A stretch of 59,293 bases of DNA, from assembly GCA_002085465.1 (NCBI GenBank), contig NBML01000011.1, positions 1-59,293 of the forward strand, given 5' to 3'. Each line of letters opens with the position of its first letter. Position 1 is the first letter of the stretch. Below the pieces are notes generated by a model. It did no database searches and was not told the origin of the DNA. It was given only the letters and a program-made list of their open reading frames with translations. The stretch comes from Desulfobacteraceae bacterium 4572_89 (lineage in GTDB: Bacteria; Desulfobacterota; Desulfobacteria; Desulfobacterales; Desulfobacteraceae). Of the stretch, positions 35,146-43,394 are shown piece by piece. The position numbers and the translations under genes are program-made.

Positions 35146-37079
35146 TTCCTAAGAGCCTCCAGCCGGGCCTTTACCTTGGGGAAATAATTAAGTTCTGTAT
35201 GGGGCAGAAACAATGCACCAATATAATTATCCATATAGGAGGGGGTGGATGCCAGCTCAAAATTTGTCATCATATTTACCACCTCACCCACATTTCTTCG
35301 AAGGGAATTGGTCAAAGAATTAATTTTGCATCCCAAAAGAGACCCATTGCCCAGATAGGTCACCCTGTCTGGATCAATTTCCGGCAAAAGACCAATTGTA
35401 ATAGCACTTTCCAGATCCACATAGGAACCAAACCCCCCTGCCAGGATAATTTTCTCAACATCCTTAATCGTGAGTCCGATCTCTTCCAGCAGAGTCAGGG
35501 CAGCAGAGTACATGGCCCCCTTTGCCCGGATCAGATTATCCAGGTCCGGCTCTGTGATAGTGATATCTCGGTCAATATCGGTATTTTCCCTGTAGACCAG
35601 GACATATTCCCAGATACCTTCGGTCTGTCTGATACGTTCTGTGGGAAGAGTCTGGTTGAATTTTCCCCTGGAATCGATCACCCCTGTTTCCAGAAGTTTG
35701 GCTGCCAGGGTAATCAAACCAGACCCGCAGATTCCCCTGGCCTTGACATTGCCCACGGTAATTATCATGGGTTCATAATTTTCCGGGTTAATGGAAAAAT
35801 CTTCAATGGCTCCTTTGCTGGCCCGCATGCCGAATTTAACCCCTCCCCCTTCAAAGGCAGGTCCTGCAGATGCGGCAGTGCAGACCATCCAATCCCTGTG
35901 TCCTATGGCTATTTCCGCGTTGGTCCCTATGTCCATATACAGAGTCAGTTCCTCTGATCGATACATGCCCGAAGCCATGATACCTGCAATGATATCCCCG
36001 CCCACATAGGAAGACACCCCTGGATAAATAAGAGCTATTGTGTGTTCAGCCAGGCCAATGCCGATTTTTGCTGCGGCAAAGGGCGGATACATTATGGATG
36101 CCGGCACATAGGGGTCTTTACGAATATAGCTGGGATTGATTTTCAACAATAGCTGGGTCATGGTGGAGTTGCCGGCCAGTGTAATGGTGGAAACTTCATG
36201 GGTACCAATACCTGCTTTTTTAATAATTTTATTTATAATTTTGTTGATATCCCCCACAATCTTCTTATGGAGAATCTCAAGCCCGTCTCCTTTTTCTGCA
36301 AAAACGATCCTGGAAATCACATCTTCGCCATAACTGATCTGGCTGTTGAATTCACCATGTTCGGCCAGGACTTCTCCTGAATGAAGATCCAGGGCCTGGC
36401 CGTAAACAGTTGTGGTGCCGATATCCACTGCAATGGCAAAATTTCTGGCACTGGTATCAAAGGGTTCAATATTGATGATTCTGTTTTTCCCGTCACGTCG
36501 AACCGGCCGGACAATGGTGGCCGTGACCTTGAAATTTCCCTGGCGGATAAGGTCAGGAACTTTCCGTATCAAACGAAGCCCCATGGTTAATCGATGTTCA
36601 CCATGTTTCAAACGCAGATTATTTATAATTCTTGCCACGTCTGCCTGGTTATCCCCTTCAACTGCCGGGTCCAGTTCAAGGTAAATTTTTTCCACAGGCG
36701 GAATAAACAGCCCGTCTTCCCTTAGTTCATCAATATTAGCATACATGGCCTTTGCAGTATGTCTGCTCACGGCCTTTTGATTCAGTCGGCTGGTCTCCAC
36801 CTGGGACTCCACAGGGATCCGCACCACAAGGTCTGAGGTAATGGTTGACAGGCAGGCCAGACGGTATCCCTGGTCCCTGTCTTCAGAAGAAAGGTGTTCG
36901 GAAACACCTCCTTCAACCTCTCCTTCTTCAAGAAGAACCCTGCATTTACCGCAGACACCAGTTCCACCGCAGGAAGCATTAATATGTACTCCAGCTTCCA
37001 TGGCAGCCCGGATAAGGCTCTCATTTTCTTCAACTTCAACAGAATTGTTATGGGGTAAAAATTTTATTGTACAGGTCAT
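35142..37079 (-). CDS. RACo-type reductive activator of corrinoid proteins with [2Fe-2S] ferredoxin domain
   Basis: A 645-residue protein in three parts. A plant-type ferredoxin domain comes first (residues 1-95; C-G-G-T-G-V-C-G-K-C plus a distal Cys in L-A-C-L-S, the C-x5-C-x2-C...C pattern). A linker domain follows (about 110-205), then an ASKHA ATPase-like core (about 215-640; A-V-D-I-G-T-T-T-V, M-D-I-G-T-N-A-E-I-A, G-I-C-G-S-G-L-I-T-L). RACo proteins return oxidised corrinoids to Co(I) for methyltransferase cycles, which fits the MttB enzymes at 13-20 kb, although those are 16 kb away. The stop and the ATG of the paralogue share ATGA. Confidence 0.9.
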   Translation of the reverse strand: MTCTIKFLPHNNSVEVEENESLIRAAMEAGVHINASCGGTGVCGKCRVLLEEGEVEGGVSEHLSSEDRDQGYRLACLSTITSDLVVRIPVESQVETSRLNQKAVSRHTAKAMYANIDELREDGLFIPPVEKIYLELDPAVEGDNQADVARIINNLRLKHGEHRLTMGLRLIRKVPDLIRQGNFKVTATIVRPVRRDGKNRIINIEPFDTSARNFAIAVDIGTTTVYGQALDLHSGEVLAEHGEFNSQISYGEDVISRIVFAEKGDGLEILHKKIVGDINKIINKIIKKAGIGTHEVSTITLAGNSTMTQLLLKINPSYIRKDPYVPASIMYPPFAAAKIGIGLAEHTIALIYPGVSSYVGGDIIAGIMASGMYRSEELTLYMDIGTNAEIAIGHRDWMVCTAASAGPAFEGGGVKFGMRASKGAIEDFSINPENYEPMIITVGNVKARGICGSGLITLAAKLLETGVIDSRGKFNQTLPTERIRQTEGIWEYVLVYRENTDIDRDITITEPDLDNLIRAKGAMYSAALTLLEEIGLTIKDVEKIILAGGFGSYVDLESAITIGLLPEIDPDRVTYLGNGSLLGCKINSLTNSLRRNVGEVVNMMTNFELASTPSYMDNYIGALFLPHTELNYFPKVKARLEALRK

Positions 37080-37129
37080 ATTATCATCCTCTTAAAAAGA
37101 ATTCTTTCATATTATACATAAAATCAAAA

Positions 37130-37169
37130 CAGGATATCCTGATTATTCAAAGTTTATGAATTATAAACT
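37130..37169. promoter_or_regulatory. Two palindromes in the divergent RACo / larA gap
   Basis: A perfect 12-base palindrome CAGGATATCCTG (37130-37141) is followed ten bases later by arms AGTTTAT and ATAAACT around GAATT (37151-37169). They lie in the 228-base gap between the leftward corrinoid-activator operon and rightward larA. Candidate operators; no regulator gene is adjacent. Nothing else is evident in the gap. Confidence 0.35.
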
Positions 37170-37307
37170 CTGAAGACCTTTTTGCCAAGGAATGAGTTTT
37201 TTATTCTCTTAAAATGACGTAAATCCATTGAATTTTCTCCTGATTTATGGAAGGATTCAGCAAAATGAACAAAACAATCAGGACAGAGCAGGGTAAAGGA
37301 GTTGTTG

Positions 37308-38552
37308 ATGAAAATTGAAGTCCCCTATGGGAAAGATGGTATCATGTCAGCGGTCCTAGGCGATGATAGCCAGGTCAGCTTTCTTGAAGCAAATGATGTT
37401 GAAATAAAAAATAGAACTGCAAATATTCAAACCTCCATATCAAACCCCATTAACAGCAAAAACTTTAATGATTTCTTAAGTGATGCAAAAAAAGTGCTGG
37501 TGATTGTTAATGATGCCACAAGGCCAACCCCCACCAAAAAAGTCCTGGATGTAATTTTTAAGGACTTAAGCCAGACCAATTATAATTTCATCATTGCCAC
37601 AGGCGCCCATCGTGGGCCCTCCCATGAAGAGTTCCTGCAGATTTTCGGCCCCTATTATGAAAGAATAAAAGAAAAAATTATTGTCCATGATGCCAGGAAA
37701 AAAGAACACCTGGTATTTTTGGGCACATCCTCCAACAATACCCAAATGTTTGTAAACAAGGCCGGTGCAGAGGCAGATAAATTAATAATTATTTCATCGG
37801 TGGAACCCCATTATTTTGCCGGATACACAGGGGGCAGGAAATCCTTTTTACCTGGGATTGCTGGATTCCAAACCATTGAGCAAAACCATAAACTTGCACT
37901 GTCCCCGGAAGCAAAAGCCCTATCCCTTAAAAATAATCCAGTTCATGAAGACATGATAGATGCCATTAAAAGCATTAAACAGGAAATATTTTCCATCATG
38001 ACGGTCCTGGACAAACACCATCAAGTCTATGCCACTTGTTCAGGACATATTAATGACTCTTTTCATGCAGCAATTGACAAGGCCAATGAGGTATTTGCAG
38101 CCCCGTTAAAGGAAAAGGCTGACATTGTGGTGTCCATTATAAAATTCCCCCAGGATATTGACCTTTACCAGGCCCAGAAAGGCATTGACAATGCAAAACT
38201 TGCATTAAAACAGGGGGGTATCATGATCCTTGTTGCCAAATGTCGTTGCGGCATCGGCGGTAAAGCTTTTGCTGATCTTCTAGGTTCATGTGATACTCCC
38301 GGGGAAGCCCTGGAAAAAATTGAACAGGGATATACCCTGGGCTATCACAAGGCAGCCAAAATGGCGGAGATTGGAATGTGGGCCCAGATATGGGGGGTTA
38401 CTGACATTGAGGCCGATGTGATTTCAAAAATGTTCATCACCCCTTTCAGTAATCTCCAGACAGCCATTGACAAGGCACTGGAAGAGAAAGGCAGCAATGC
38501 ATCAATCCTCTTTTTAATGGATGGAGGCCTGACCGTACCCCTTGTCCAATAA
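37308..38552 (+). CDS. larA: LarA-family nickel-pincer-dependent racemase (lactate racemase-like)
   Basis: A 414-residue protein. Conserved LarA residues are present: D-A-T-R-P (Asp69, Arg72), G-A-H-R-G-P-S-H (His101, His106), V-E-P-H-Y-F-A-G-Y-T-G-G-R-K (His168, Lys178) and Q-N-H-K-L (His194). The lysine that binds the pincer cofactor and the nickel and catalytic histidines are therefore kept. ATG 37308 is chosen over TTG 37302 because AAAGGAG lies seven bases upstream. The cofactor-making genes larB, larC and larE are not in the window. LarA homologues racemise or epimerise several 2-hydroxyacids, so lactate is only the default guess. Confidence 0.85.
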   Translation: MKIEVPYGKDGIMSAVLGDDSQVSFLEANDVEIKNRTANIQTSISNPINSKNFNDFLSDAKKVLVIVNDATRPTPTKKVLDVIFKDLSQTNYNFIIATGAHRGPSHEEFLQIFGPYYERIKEKIIVHDARKKEHLVFLGTSSNNTQMFVNKAGAEADKLIIISSVEPHYFAGYTGGRKSFLPGIAGFQTIEQNHKLALSPEAKALSLKNNPVHEDMIDAIKSIKQEIFSIMTVLDKHHQVYATCSGHINDSFHAAIDKANEVFAAPLKEKADIVVSIIKFPQDIDLYQAQKGIDNAKLALKQGGIMILVAKCRCGIGGKAFADLLGSCDTPGEALEKIEQGYTLGYHKAAKMAEIGMWAQIWGVTDIEADVISKMFITPFSNLQTAIDKALEEKGSNASILFLMDGGLTVPLVQ

Positions 38553-38596
38553 ACCCTTTGCCAGATCAGATATAATGATCTTGTCTTTTAAACAGA

Positions 38597-38625
38597 AAGA
38601 GCCCTGCATGACTTGCAGGGCTCTT
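38597..38625. terminator. Bidirectional terminator between larA and etfA
   Basis: A perfect 12-base stem, AAGAGCCCTGCA (38597-38608) with TGCAGGGCTCTT (38614-38625), has a five-base loop. It sits in the 104-base gap between convergent genes. T-runs are short, so it may work as a moderate terminator or mRNA end-protecting hairpin. Confidence 0.75.
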
Positions 38626-38656
38626 CTCAACAAAATTTTCAGTATTCAGATGTCTA

Positions 38657-39466
38657 CTAAAGCTCTGAAACAGCTTCTGTCAATTCCGGCATAAAATCCA
38701 GGATATCTTCAACAATTCCTACATCAGCCACCTGGAAAATAGGGGCTTTGGAATTTTTGTTGACAGCCACAATATAGGGATTTCCCTTTACACCGCCCAG
38801 ATGCTGGAAAGAACCGGAAATGCCCATGGCCATATAAACCTTGGGTTTGACTGTCTGACCCGAGGTGCCTACCTGGCGGGACTTTTCAAGCCATTTGGCA
38901 TCCACAATGGGTCTTGAGCATGAAACAACCGCATTCATGGCATCGGCAAGTTCCTGGGCAATTTCAATATTATCTTCATCTTCAATTCCCCTGCCAATGG
39001 AAACCAATACATCGGATTTTGTAATATCCACATCTCCAACTTCTGCTTCAACCACTTCAAGAAATTTTCTTTGGGTACTGAGGTCGCCGGCATCCCCTGA
39101 TTTATCCGTTATGGCCCCGCTGGCAGACCCTCCATCCAAAGGAGCAAAGGCACCAGGCCTGATGGTGATTACGGCACCTGCTGAAATATCTGCGGTAACA
39201 TGGGTACTGACTGCGCCTCCCAATTCCTGGCGAACCATTTTAAGGGTACTGCCTTCAAGACCTTCAAAATCGACTATATCGGCTCCATAGGCTGAACCCA
39301 TTTTCACGGAAAGGCCAGGGCCAAGGTCCATGCCAAAGGTGCTGTGGGCAATCAGTACAATGGCATCGGACGGAATAATATTTTCCAGAGCCTTTCTGAC
39401 AACCTCTGCATTGGGATATGCCAGGGCCTGGTCATCCACCTTAATAACCTCTGAATAGATCTTCAA
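38657..39466 (-). CDS. etfA: Electron transfer flavoprotein alpha subunit, short or frameshifted N-terminus
   Basis: The 269-residue frame contains the full FAD-binding C-terminal domain (V-S-I-G-R-G-I-E, S-R-P-I-V-D-A-K-W, Q-V-G-T-S-G-Q-T-V-K-P-K-V-Y, G-I-S-G-S-F-Q-H and N-K-N-S-K-A-P-I-F-Q-V-A-D). Domain I is about 50-60 residues shorter than usual EtfA. The frame must start at TTG 39466, which has no nearby Shine-Dalgarno and is preceded by an in-frame TGA. A well-placed GGAGG precedes ATG 39480, whose frame stops after 12 codons; removing one T from the T5 run at 39466-39470 would join it to etfA. EtfA/EtfB accept electrons from acyl-CoA or N-methyl dehydrogenases. Either this is a short EtfA type or the sequence has an indel. 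Confidence 0.85.
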   Translation of the reverse strand: MKIYSEVIKVDDQALAYPNAEVVRKALENIIPSDAIVLIAHSTFGMDLGPGLSVKMGSAYGADIVDFEGLEGSTLKMVRQELGGAVSTHVTADISAGAVITIRPGAFAPLDGGSASGAITDKSGDAGDLSTQRKFLEVVEAEVGDVDITKSDVLVSIGRGIEDEDNIEIAQELADAMNAVVSCSRPIVDAKWLEKSRQVGTSGQTVKPKVYMAMGISGSFQHLGGVKGNPYIVAVNKNSKAPIFQVADVGIVEDILDFMPELTEAVSEL

Positions 39467-39481
39467 AAATATCTGTCATGA

Positions 39482-40270
39482 TCAGAGTCCTCCCTTGGCT
39501 TTAAGCCTTTCAATAAGTTTTTCAATAATCTCATCTGTGGAGCCTTCCAGCATTTCAGCACCATCCCCCATATCAGGCACAAAATAATCCACCCTCTTTG
39601 TTTTTGCTCCTGCATCACCAACGCTGCCAGCATCAATACCCAGGTCATCAGCACCCTTTATAGGAATTTCCAGCTTGGCAACTTTTCTGATACCGCGGAT
39701 ACCCACATACCGGGGTTCATTGATACCGGTCTGAATGGAAAGCACACAGGGAAGTTGAATTTCATTCATTTCCTGGTTTCCACCTTCAATTTCCCTTCCA
39801 ACATTGATTTTTTTATCATCAACTATATCTATTTTATTGACCAGGGATGCATAGGGGTAATCCAGCATAGCAGCCAGCATACCTCCCACCTGCCCTGCTC
39901 CCTCGTCTGCCTGGGCACCGGAAAGGATAAGGTCATAACTGCCTTTTTCTATTTCTGCTTTTAAAATAGCAGCAATTCCCTTTCCATCGGAGCCTTCAAA
40001 GGCATCATCTGAAAGAAGAATACCACTATTGGCTCCCATGGCCATTTCCCGTCTAAGGACTTCTTCAGACTCGTCATCGCCAACGGTTATAACAGTAACG
40101 CTTCCACCTACTTTGTCCACAATCTGAATGGCCTCTTCAACTGCATAATTATCCCATTCATTAACAGAATAAACCAGGTCATCACGGTCAAGATCATTCC
40201 CTGCTCCATTGAGTTCAAATTCGTTTTCAGCAGTATCTGGAACTCTCTTGACGCATACCAAAATATCCAT
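39482..40270 (-). CDS. etfB: Electron transfer flavoprotein beta subunit
   Basis: A 262-residue protein with the EtfB start M-D-I-L-V-C-V-K-R-V-P-D-T, V-N-E-W-D-N-Y-A-V-E-E-A, G-A-N-S-G-I-L-L, G-A-Q-A-D-E-G-A-G-Q-V-G and the signature segment L-P-C-V-L-S-I-Q-T-G-I-N-E-P-R-Y. It binds AMP or a second flavin and forms the heterodimer with EtfA. It lies 38 bases after the membrane Fe-S oxidoreductase gene and directly before etfA, which together are the usual Etf:menaquinone oxidoreductase cluster. Confidence 0.93.
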   Translation of the reverse strand: MDILVCVKRVPDTAENEFELNGAGNDLDRDDLVYSVNEWDNYAVEEAIQIVDKVGGSVTVITVGDDESEEVLRREMAMGANSGILLSDDAFEGSDGKGIAAILKAEIEKGSYDLILSGAQADEGAGQVGGMLAAMLDYPYASLVNKIDIVDDKKINVGREIEGGNQEMNEIQLPCVLSIQTGINEPRYVGIRGIRKVAKLEIPIKGADDLGIDAGSVGDAGAKTKRVDYFVPDMGDGAEMLEGSTDEIIEKLIERLKAKGGL

Positions 40271-40308
40271 TATCGCCTCCTTAAAAAATTTGGTTATCAG
40301 CTATCTAT

Positions 40309-42372
40309 CTAATTTAAATGTGATTCTATAAGCTCTGTAAAATCCAAAGCCTCTATTTCTCCCTCTTTTCCTGCCACCTTGATGGCATCCTGGATATTAA
40401 CCAGGCAGAAGGGACAGGCAGTTACAATGACATTTGCTCCGGCCTCTGCTGCCATATTCACCCGTAAAACACCCATTCTTGTTTCTTCTTCCGGCTCATA
40501 AAAAAGCATGAGACCTCCACCGCCACAGCAGAAAGACCGGTCCCGGCTTTTTTCAAGTTCAACCCTTGTCAGTCCGTCAATGGCATCAAGGGCTTGCCTG
40601 GGGTCCTCATAGATCCCGTTATGACGTCCCAGGTAACATGGATCATGGTAAACATAAACCTTGTCCTTATCCTGGCAGGGCTTTAAATCCAGTTCTCCTG
40701 TGGTAATCTTTTCCGCAACCACCTGACTGATATGCCTGACCAAGGGAAGACCTTTATAATCATTTTTCAAGGCATTATAGGCATGGGGATCTGCGGTTAC
40801 TATCTGTTTGACACCGGATTCCAGGATAGCCTCGGTGTTCTGTTCCTTAAGGTCCTGGTAAAGCATTTCCTCACCAAACCTGAGGACTTCATTACCGCTG
40901 TCCTTTTCACCTTTGCCCAGGATACCGAAATCAACACCTGCCTTCTCAAGTATTATTGATGTCCTTCTGGCCACTTCCTGGAGATTATCATCATAGGAGG
41001 TGATACTATCAACAAAGTACAGGGTGTCGGCAGACTCTTTTCCCAGGTCCTTTATGGTATGACTGGCTTTAAACTCCTTATCCTTGGCCCAGTCAGCCCG
41101 TTTTTTCTCCATTTTCCCGTAGGGATTTCCCCTTTTTTCCAGAGCTTTTAAGGGTTTTTGCAATGACTGGGGTACCATTCCCTCATCAACCATGCCCCGG
41201 CGCATATCAACCATTTTATCAATGTATTCAATACCAAGGGGACACTCTTCCTCACAGGCACCACAGGTGGTGCATGACCAGATTTCATCTTCCGTGTAAA
41301 TATCCTCCACCAGTAGATCACTCTTATAGATTTCACCGGACAGAGGATAATTTTTAAACATGAGATCCCTGGCTTTAATGGTGATAAATCTTGGAGAAAG
41401 AGGTCTTCCGCAGGCATTTGCCGGGCATTGATCCGAACACCTGCCGCAATCGGCACAGGAATAAAAATCCAGCATATGTTTCCAGGTAAAATCCTCCAGT
41501 TTCTTAACGCCAAAAGACTCCAGGTCATCCAGTTCCTCGTCTTTAATCCCATGCTGAACAGGCTTGATATTGCCCTTTTGCACTCTCATGAAAAAAACAT
41601 TAAAAATAGAAGTAATTACATGGAAATGCTTGCCCAGGGGTAAGAAGCAAAGGAAAAAGAAAAATGTCACATCATGGACAAAATACATAAAAATATGAAG
41701 CCCCTGGAGAAACTGCTGGGATGCCGGGGACAGCATAGCTTTGAAAATCCAGACCAGGGAAAGGGGGGCCAGAAAATGTTCCTGACCTGTGTGCTGGAAT
41801 GCATAGGCAAGTTCAGATGCCTCAAACAAGCTTTCAGATATCATCAAAGTAGCGATTATACCCAATACAAACACTGCTTCTGATGTGTGGTCCTTGCCGT
41901 ATTTTTCCGGGACAGCATAACGCTGGGGTTTATAGATTCCCCTTCGGATGGCTGCCACAATACAGGCAATCAATACAAAGGTGGCTGCGTAATCTTTGAT
42001 AAAGTTATATACAGACCCCAGCCAGCCGCCAAATCCCGGCAGGACAAAACCATCTGACAACCCAATGACCACAAGGGAGGTGGACCGAATGGATAAAATC
42101 AAAAAACCTGCAAAAATAAAAATATGCAGCACACCTGCCAGCATATACCTTGGCTGACGGAACTGACCCAGCCAGATAACAACAAGATTTTTAATACGCT
42201 TACCAATGGCATTGAACCGGTCGTCCGGGGCTGCTCTTACAAGGGGAGCTGCCCGCCGTGCCATAATATAAGCGAATAACCCGATACCAATAATCGGCAA
42301 AATAAATGAAAGGATAACCGTTGGAAAAAACCCGAACAATTTATAACTTGCCGGACCAATAATTGAAGACAT
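40309..42372 (-). CDS. Membrane Fe-S oxidoreductase partnered with EtfAB (Etf:quinone oxidoreductase type)
   Basis: A 687-residue protein. The N-terminal ~270 residues hold six or more hydrophobic helices with NarI-like histidines. Two ferredoxin motifs follow (C-A-D-C-G-R-C-S-D-Q-C-P and C-T-T-C-G-A-C-E-E-E-C-P), then CCG domains of heterodisulfide reductase type (H-D-P-C-Y-L-G-R-H, F-C-C-G-G-G-G and A-C-P-F-C-L). This layout is that of EtfAB-linked membrane oxidoreductases, which carry electrons from Etf to menaquinone in strict anaerobes. The gene leads the operon with etfB and etfA. A single ATGAATA half-site (42434-42440) of the TetR-type operator lies upstream. Confidence 0.88.
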   Translation of the reverse strand: MSSIIGPASYKLFGFFPTVILSFILPIIGIGLFAYIMARRAAPLVRAAPDDRFNAIGKRIKNLVVIWLGQFRQPRYMLAGVLHIFIFAGFLILSIRSTSLVVIGLSDGFVLPGFGGWLGSVYNFIKDYAATFVLIACIVAAIRRGIYKPQRYAVPEKYGKDHTSEAVFVLGIIATLMISESLFEASELAYAFQHTGQEHFLAPLSLVWIFKAMLSPASQQFLQGLHIFMYFVHDVTFFFFLCFLPLGKHFHVITSIFNVFFMRVQKGNIKPVQHGIKDEELDDLESFGVKKLEDFTWKHMLDFYSCADCGRCSDQCPANACGRPLSPRFITIKARDLMFKNYPLSGEIYKSDLLVEDIYTEDEIWSCTTCGACEEECPLGIEYIDKMVDMRRGMVDEGMVPQSLQKPLKALEKRGNPYGKMEKKRADWAKDKEFKASHTIKDLGKESADTLYFVDSITSYDDNLQEVARRTSIILEKAGVDFGILGKGEKDSGNEVLRFGEEMLYQDLKEQNTEAILESGVKQIVTADPHAYNALKNDYKGLPLVRHISQVVAEKITTGELDLKPCQDKDKVYVYHDPCYLGRHNGIYEDPRQALDAIDGLTRVELEKSRDRSFCCGGGGLMLFYEPEEETRMGVLRVNMAAEAGANVIVTACPFCLVNIQDAIKVAGKEGEIEALDFTELIESHLN

Positions 42373-42531
42373 TTCTAAATACCCTCCTGATATATTTTTT
42401 ATTTCTGTATATGCATATTTGATTCTTACTATTATGAATATAGGCTCAGAGAGATTTAGTAAACATGAACATTGCCGTCAAGCAAAAAGCCTTATTCAAA
42501 TAATTTTTGCCATTTATCTACTGTATGATAT

Positions 42532-43152
42532 TTATTTTCCCCTGACTCCTGCCAGATAAAGGTCCACCAGGGGATCTGCCATGGAAACCAGCTCATACCG
42601 TCCATGGGCGGAAACCCAGGTAGAGATAACCCCTTCCACTGCCCCGAGAACAAAGCGTTTCACAAGCCCCACAAAAAGGTCCTGGCGCATGGATCCTTCG
42701 ATCTGGCCCTGTTCAATGATATCTGATAACAGATCCAGATACATCTTTGAAATATCCTTGATTTGAGACTCAATCTCCCGGAGGTATCGAACTTCCGACT
42801 GAAAAATAATGGCCATGTTTTTGTCGTTTTGAAACTCCTGCAAATGACACCTTATCAAATTCCTGAGCTTTTCTTCTGCATTATGACCCATTTCAACTGC
42901 TGCATTCATTTTCTGAAATACAACCTGGGTTTTAAAACTAATGAATTGATAAAGGATATCGTCTTTATTTTTAAAATACAGGTATACAGTGCCATCAGCA
43001 ACCCCTGCCTTAGCAGCAATCTGGGAAATGGTGGCCTTGTGAAATCCAAATTCTGCAAACACAGCACCTGCACTATTGAGTATTTTACTGTATTTTTCTG
43101 TTTTATTTTTTTGCAAGCTAATGTCACCCCAATCAAATGAATAATAATTCAT
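42532..43152 (-). CDS. TetR-family regulator (FadR-like)
   Basis: A 206-residue TetR protein. The helix-turn-helix is A-T-I-S-Q-I-A-A-K-A-G-V-A-D-G-T-V-Y-L-Y-F-K-N-K-D-D-I-L, and a TetR_C fatty-acid-regulator-like helical domain follows. Its start codon lies inside a 16-base palindrome (43137-43152), so it probably represses itself. A second matching palindrome lies upstream of the aldolase-like gene (43294-43309). Position next to the Etf operon suggests control by an acyl-CoA ligand, as in other regulators of acyl-CoA catabolism. The ligand is inference. Confidence 0.85.
   Translation of the reverse strand: MNYYSFDWGDISLQKNKTEKYSKILNSAGAVFAEFGFHKATISQIAAKAGVADGTVYLYFKNKDDILYQFISFKTQVVFQKMNAAVEMGHNAEEKLRNLIRCHLQEFQNDKNMAIIFQSEVRYLREIESQIKDISKMYLDLLSDIIEQGQIEGSMRQDLFVGLVKRFVLGAVEGVISTWVSAHGRYELVSMADPLVDLYLAGVRGK
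43137..43152. promoter_or_regulatory. Palindromic operator overlapping the tetR start
   Basis: ATGAAT, four bases, ATTCAT. The right arm contains the CAT that is the regulator's own start codon on the minus strand. It matches the site at 43294 at 14 of 16 positions and resembles FadR-type TetR operators. Confidence 0.6.
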
Positions 43153-43293
43153 TATTTAACAAAAGATTTTACAAAATGTCAAGGTTCTATTCCTTTACAC
43201 AAAAAAGAAAAAATATCTTATCTTTACAAAGGTTTATAATAATAAAAAATTAGACAGACTCAAAGCTATAGTAATTTTCCAAAAAAACTATTT

Positions 43294-43309
43294 ATGAATA
43301 TTTATTCAT
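43294..43309. promoter_or_regulatory. Second palindromic operator, upstream of the aldolase-like gene
   Basis: ATGAATA, two bases, TATTCAT, 86 bases before the aldolase-like start. It has the same 16-base length and outer arms as the site at 43137. The 242-base gap also contains TTTACA-like and TATAAT-like boxes around 43220-43245. Confidence 0.6.
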
Positions 43310-43394
43310 TATTTCGATAATTCTTGATTTTGACCGATTTTCATGCCAAAAAGACAAGTATCTGCAAAGCCATAAAATCCCCAAGGAGGAAAAC

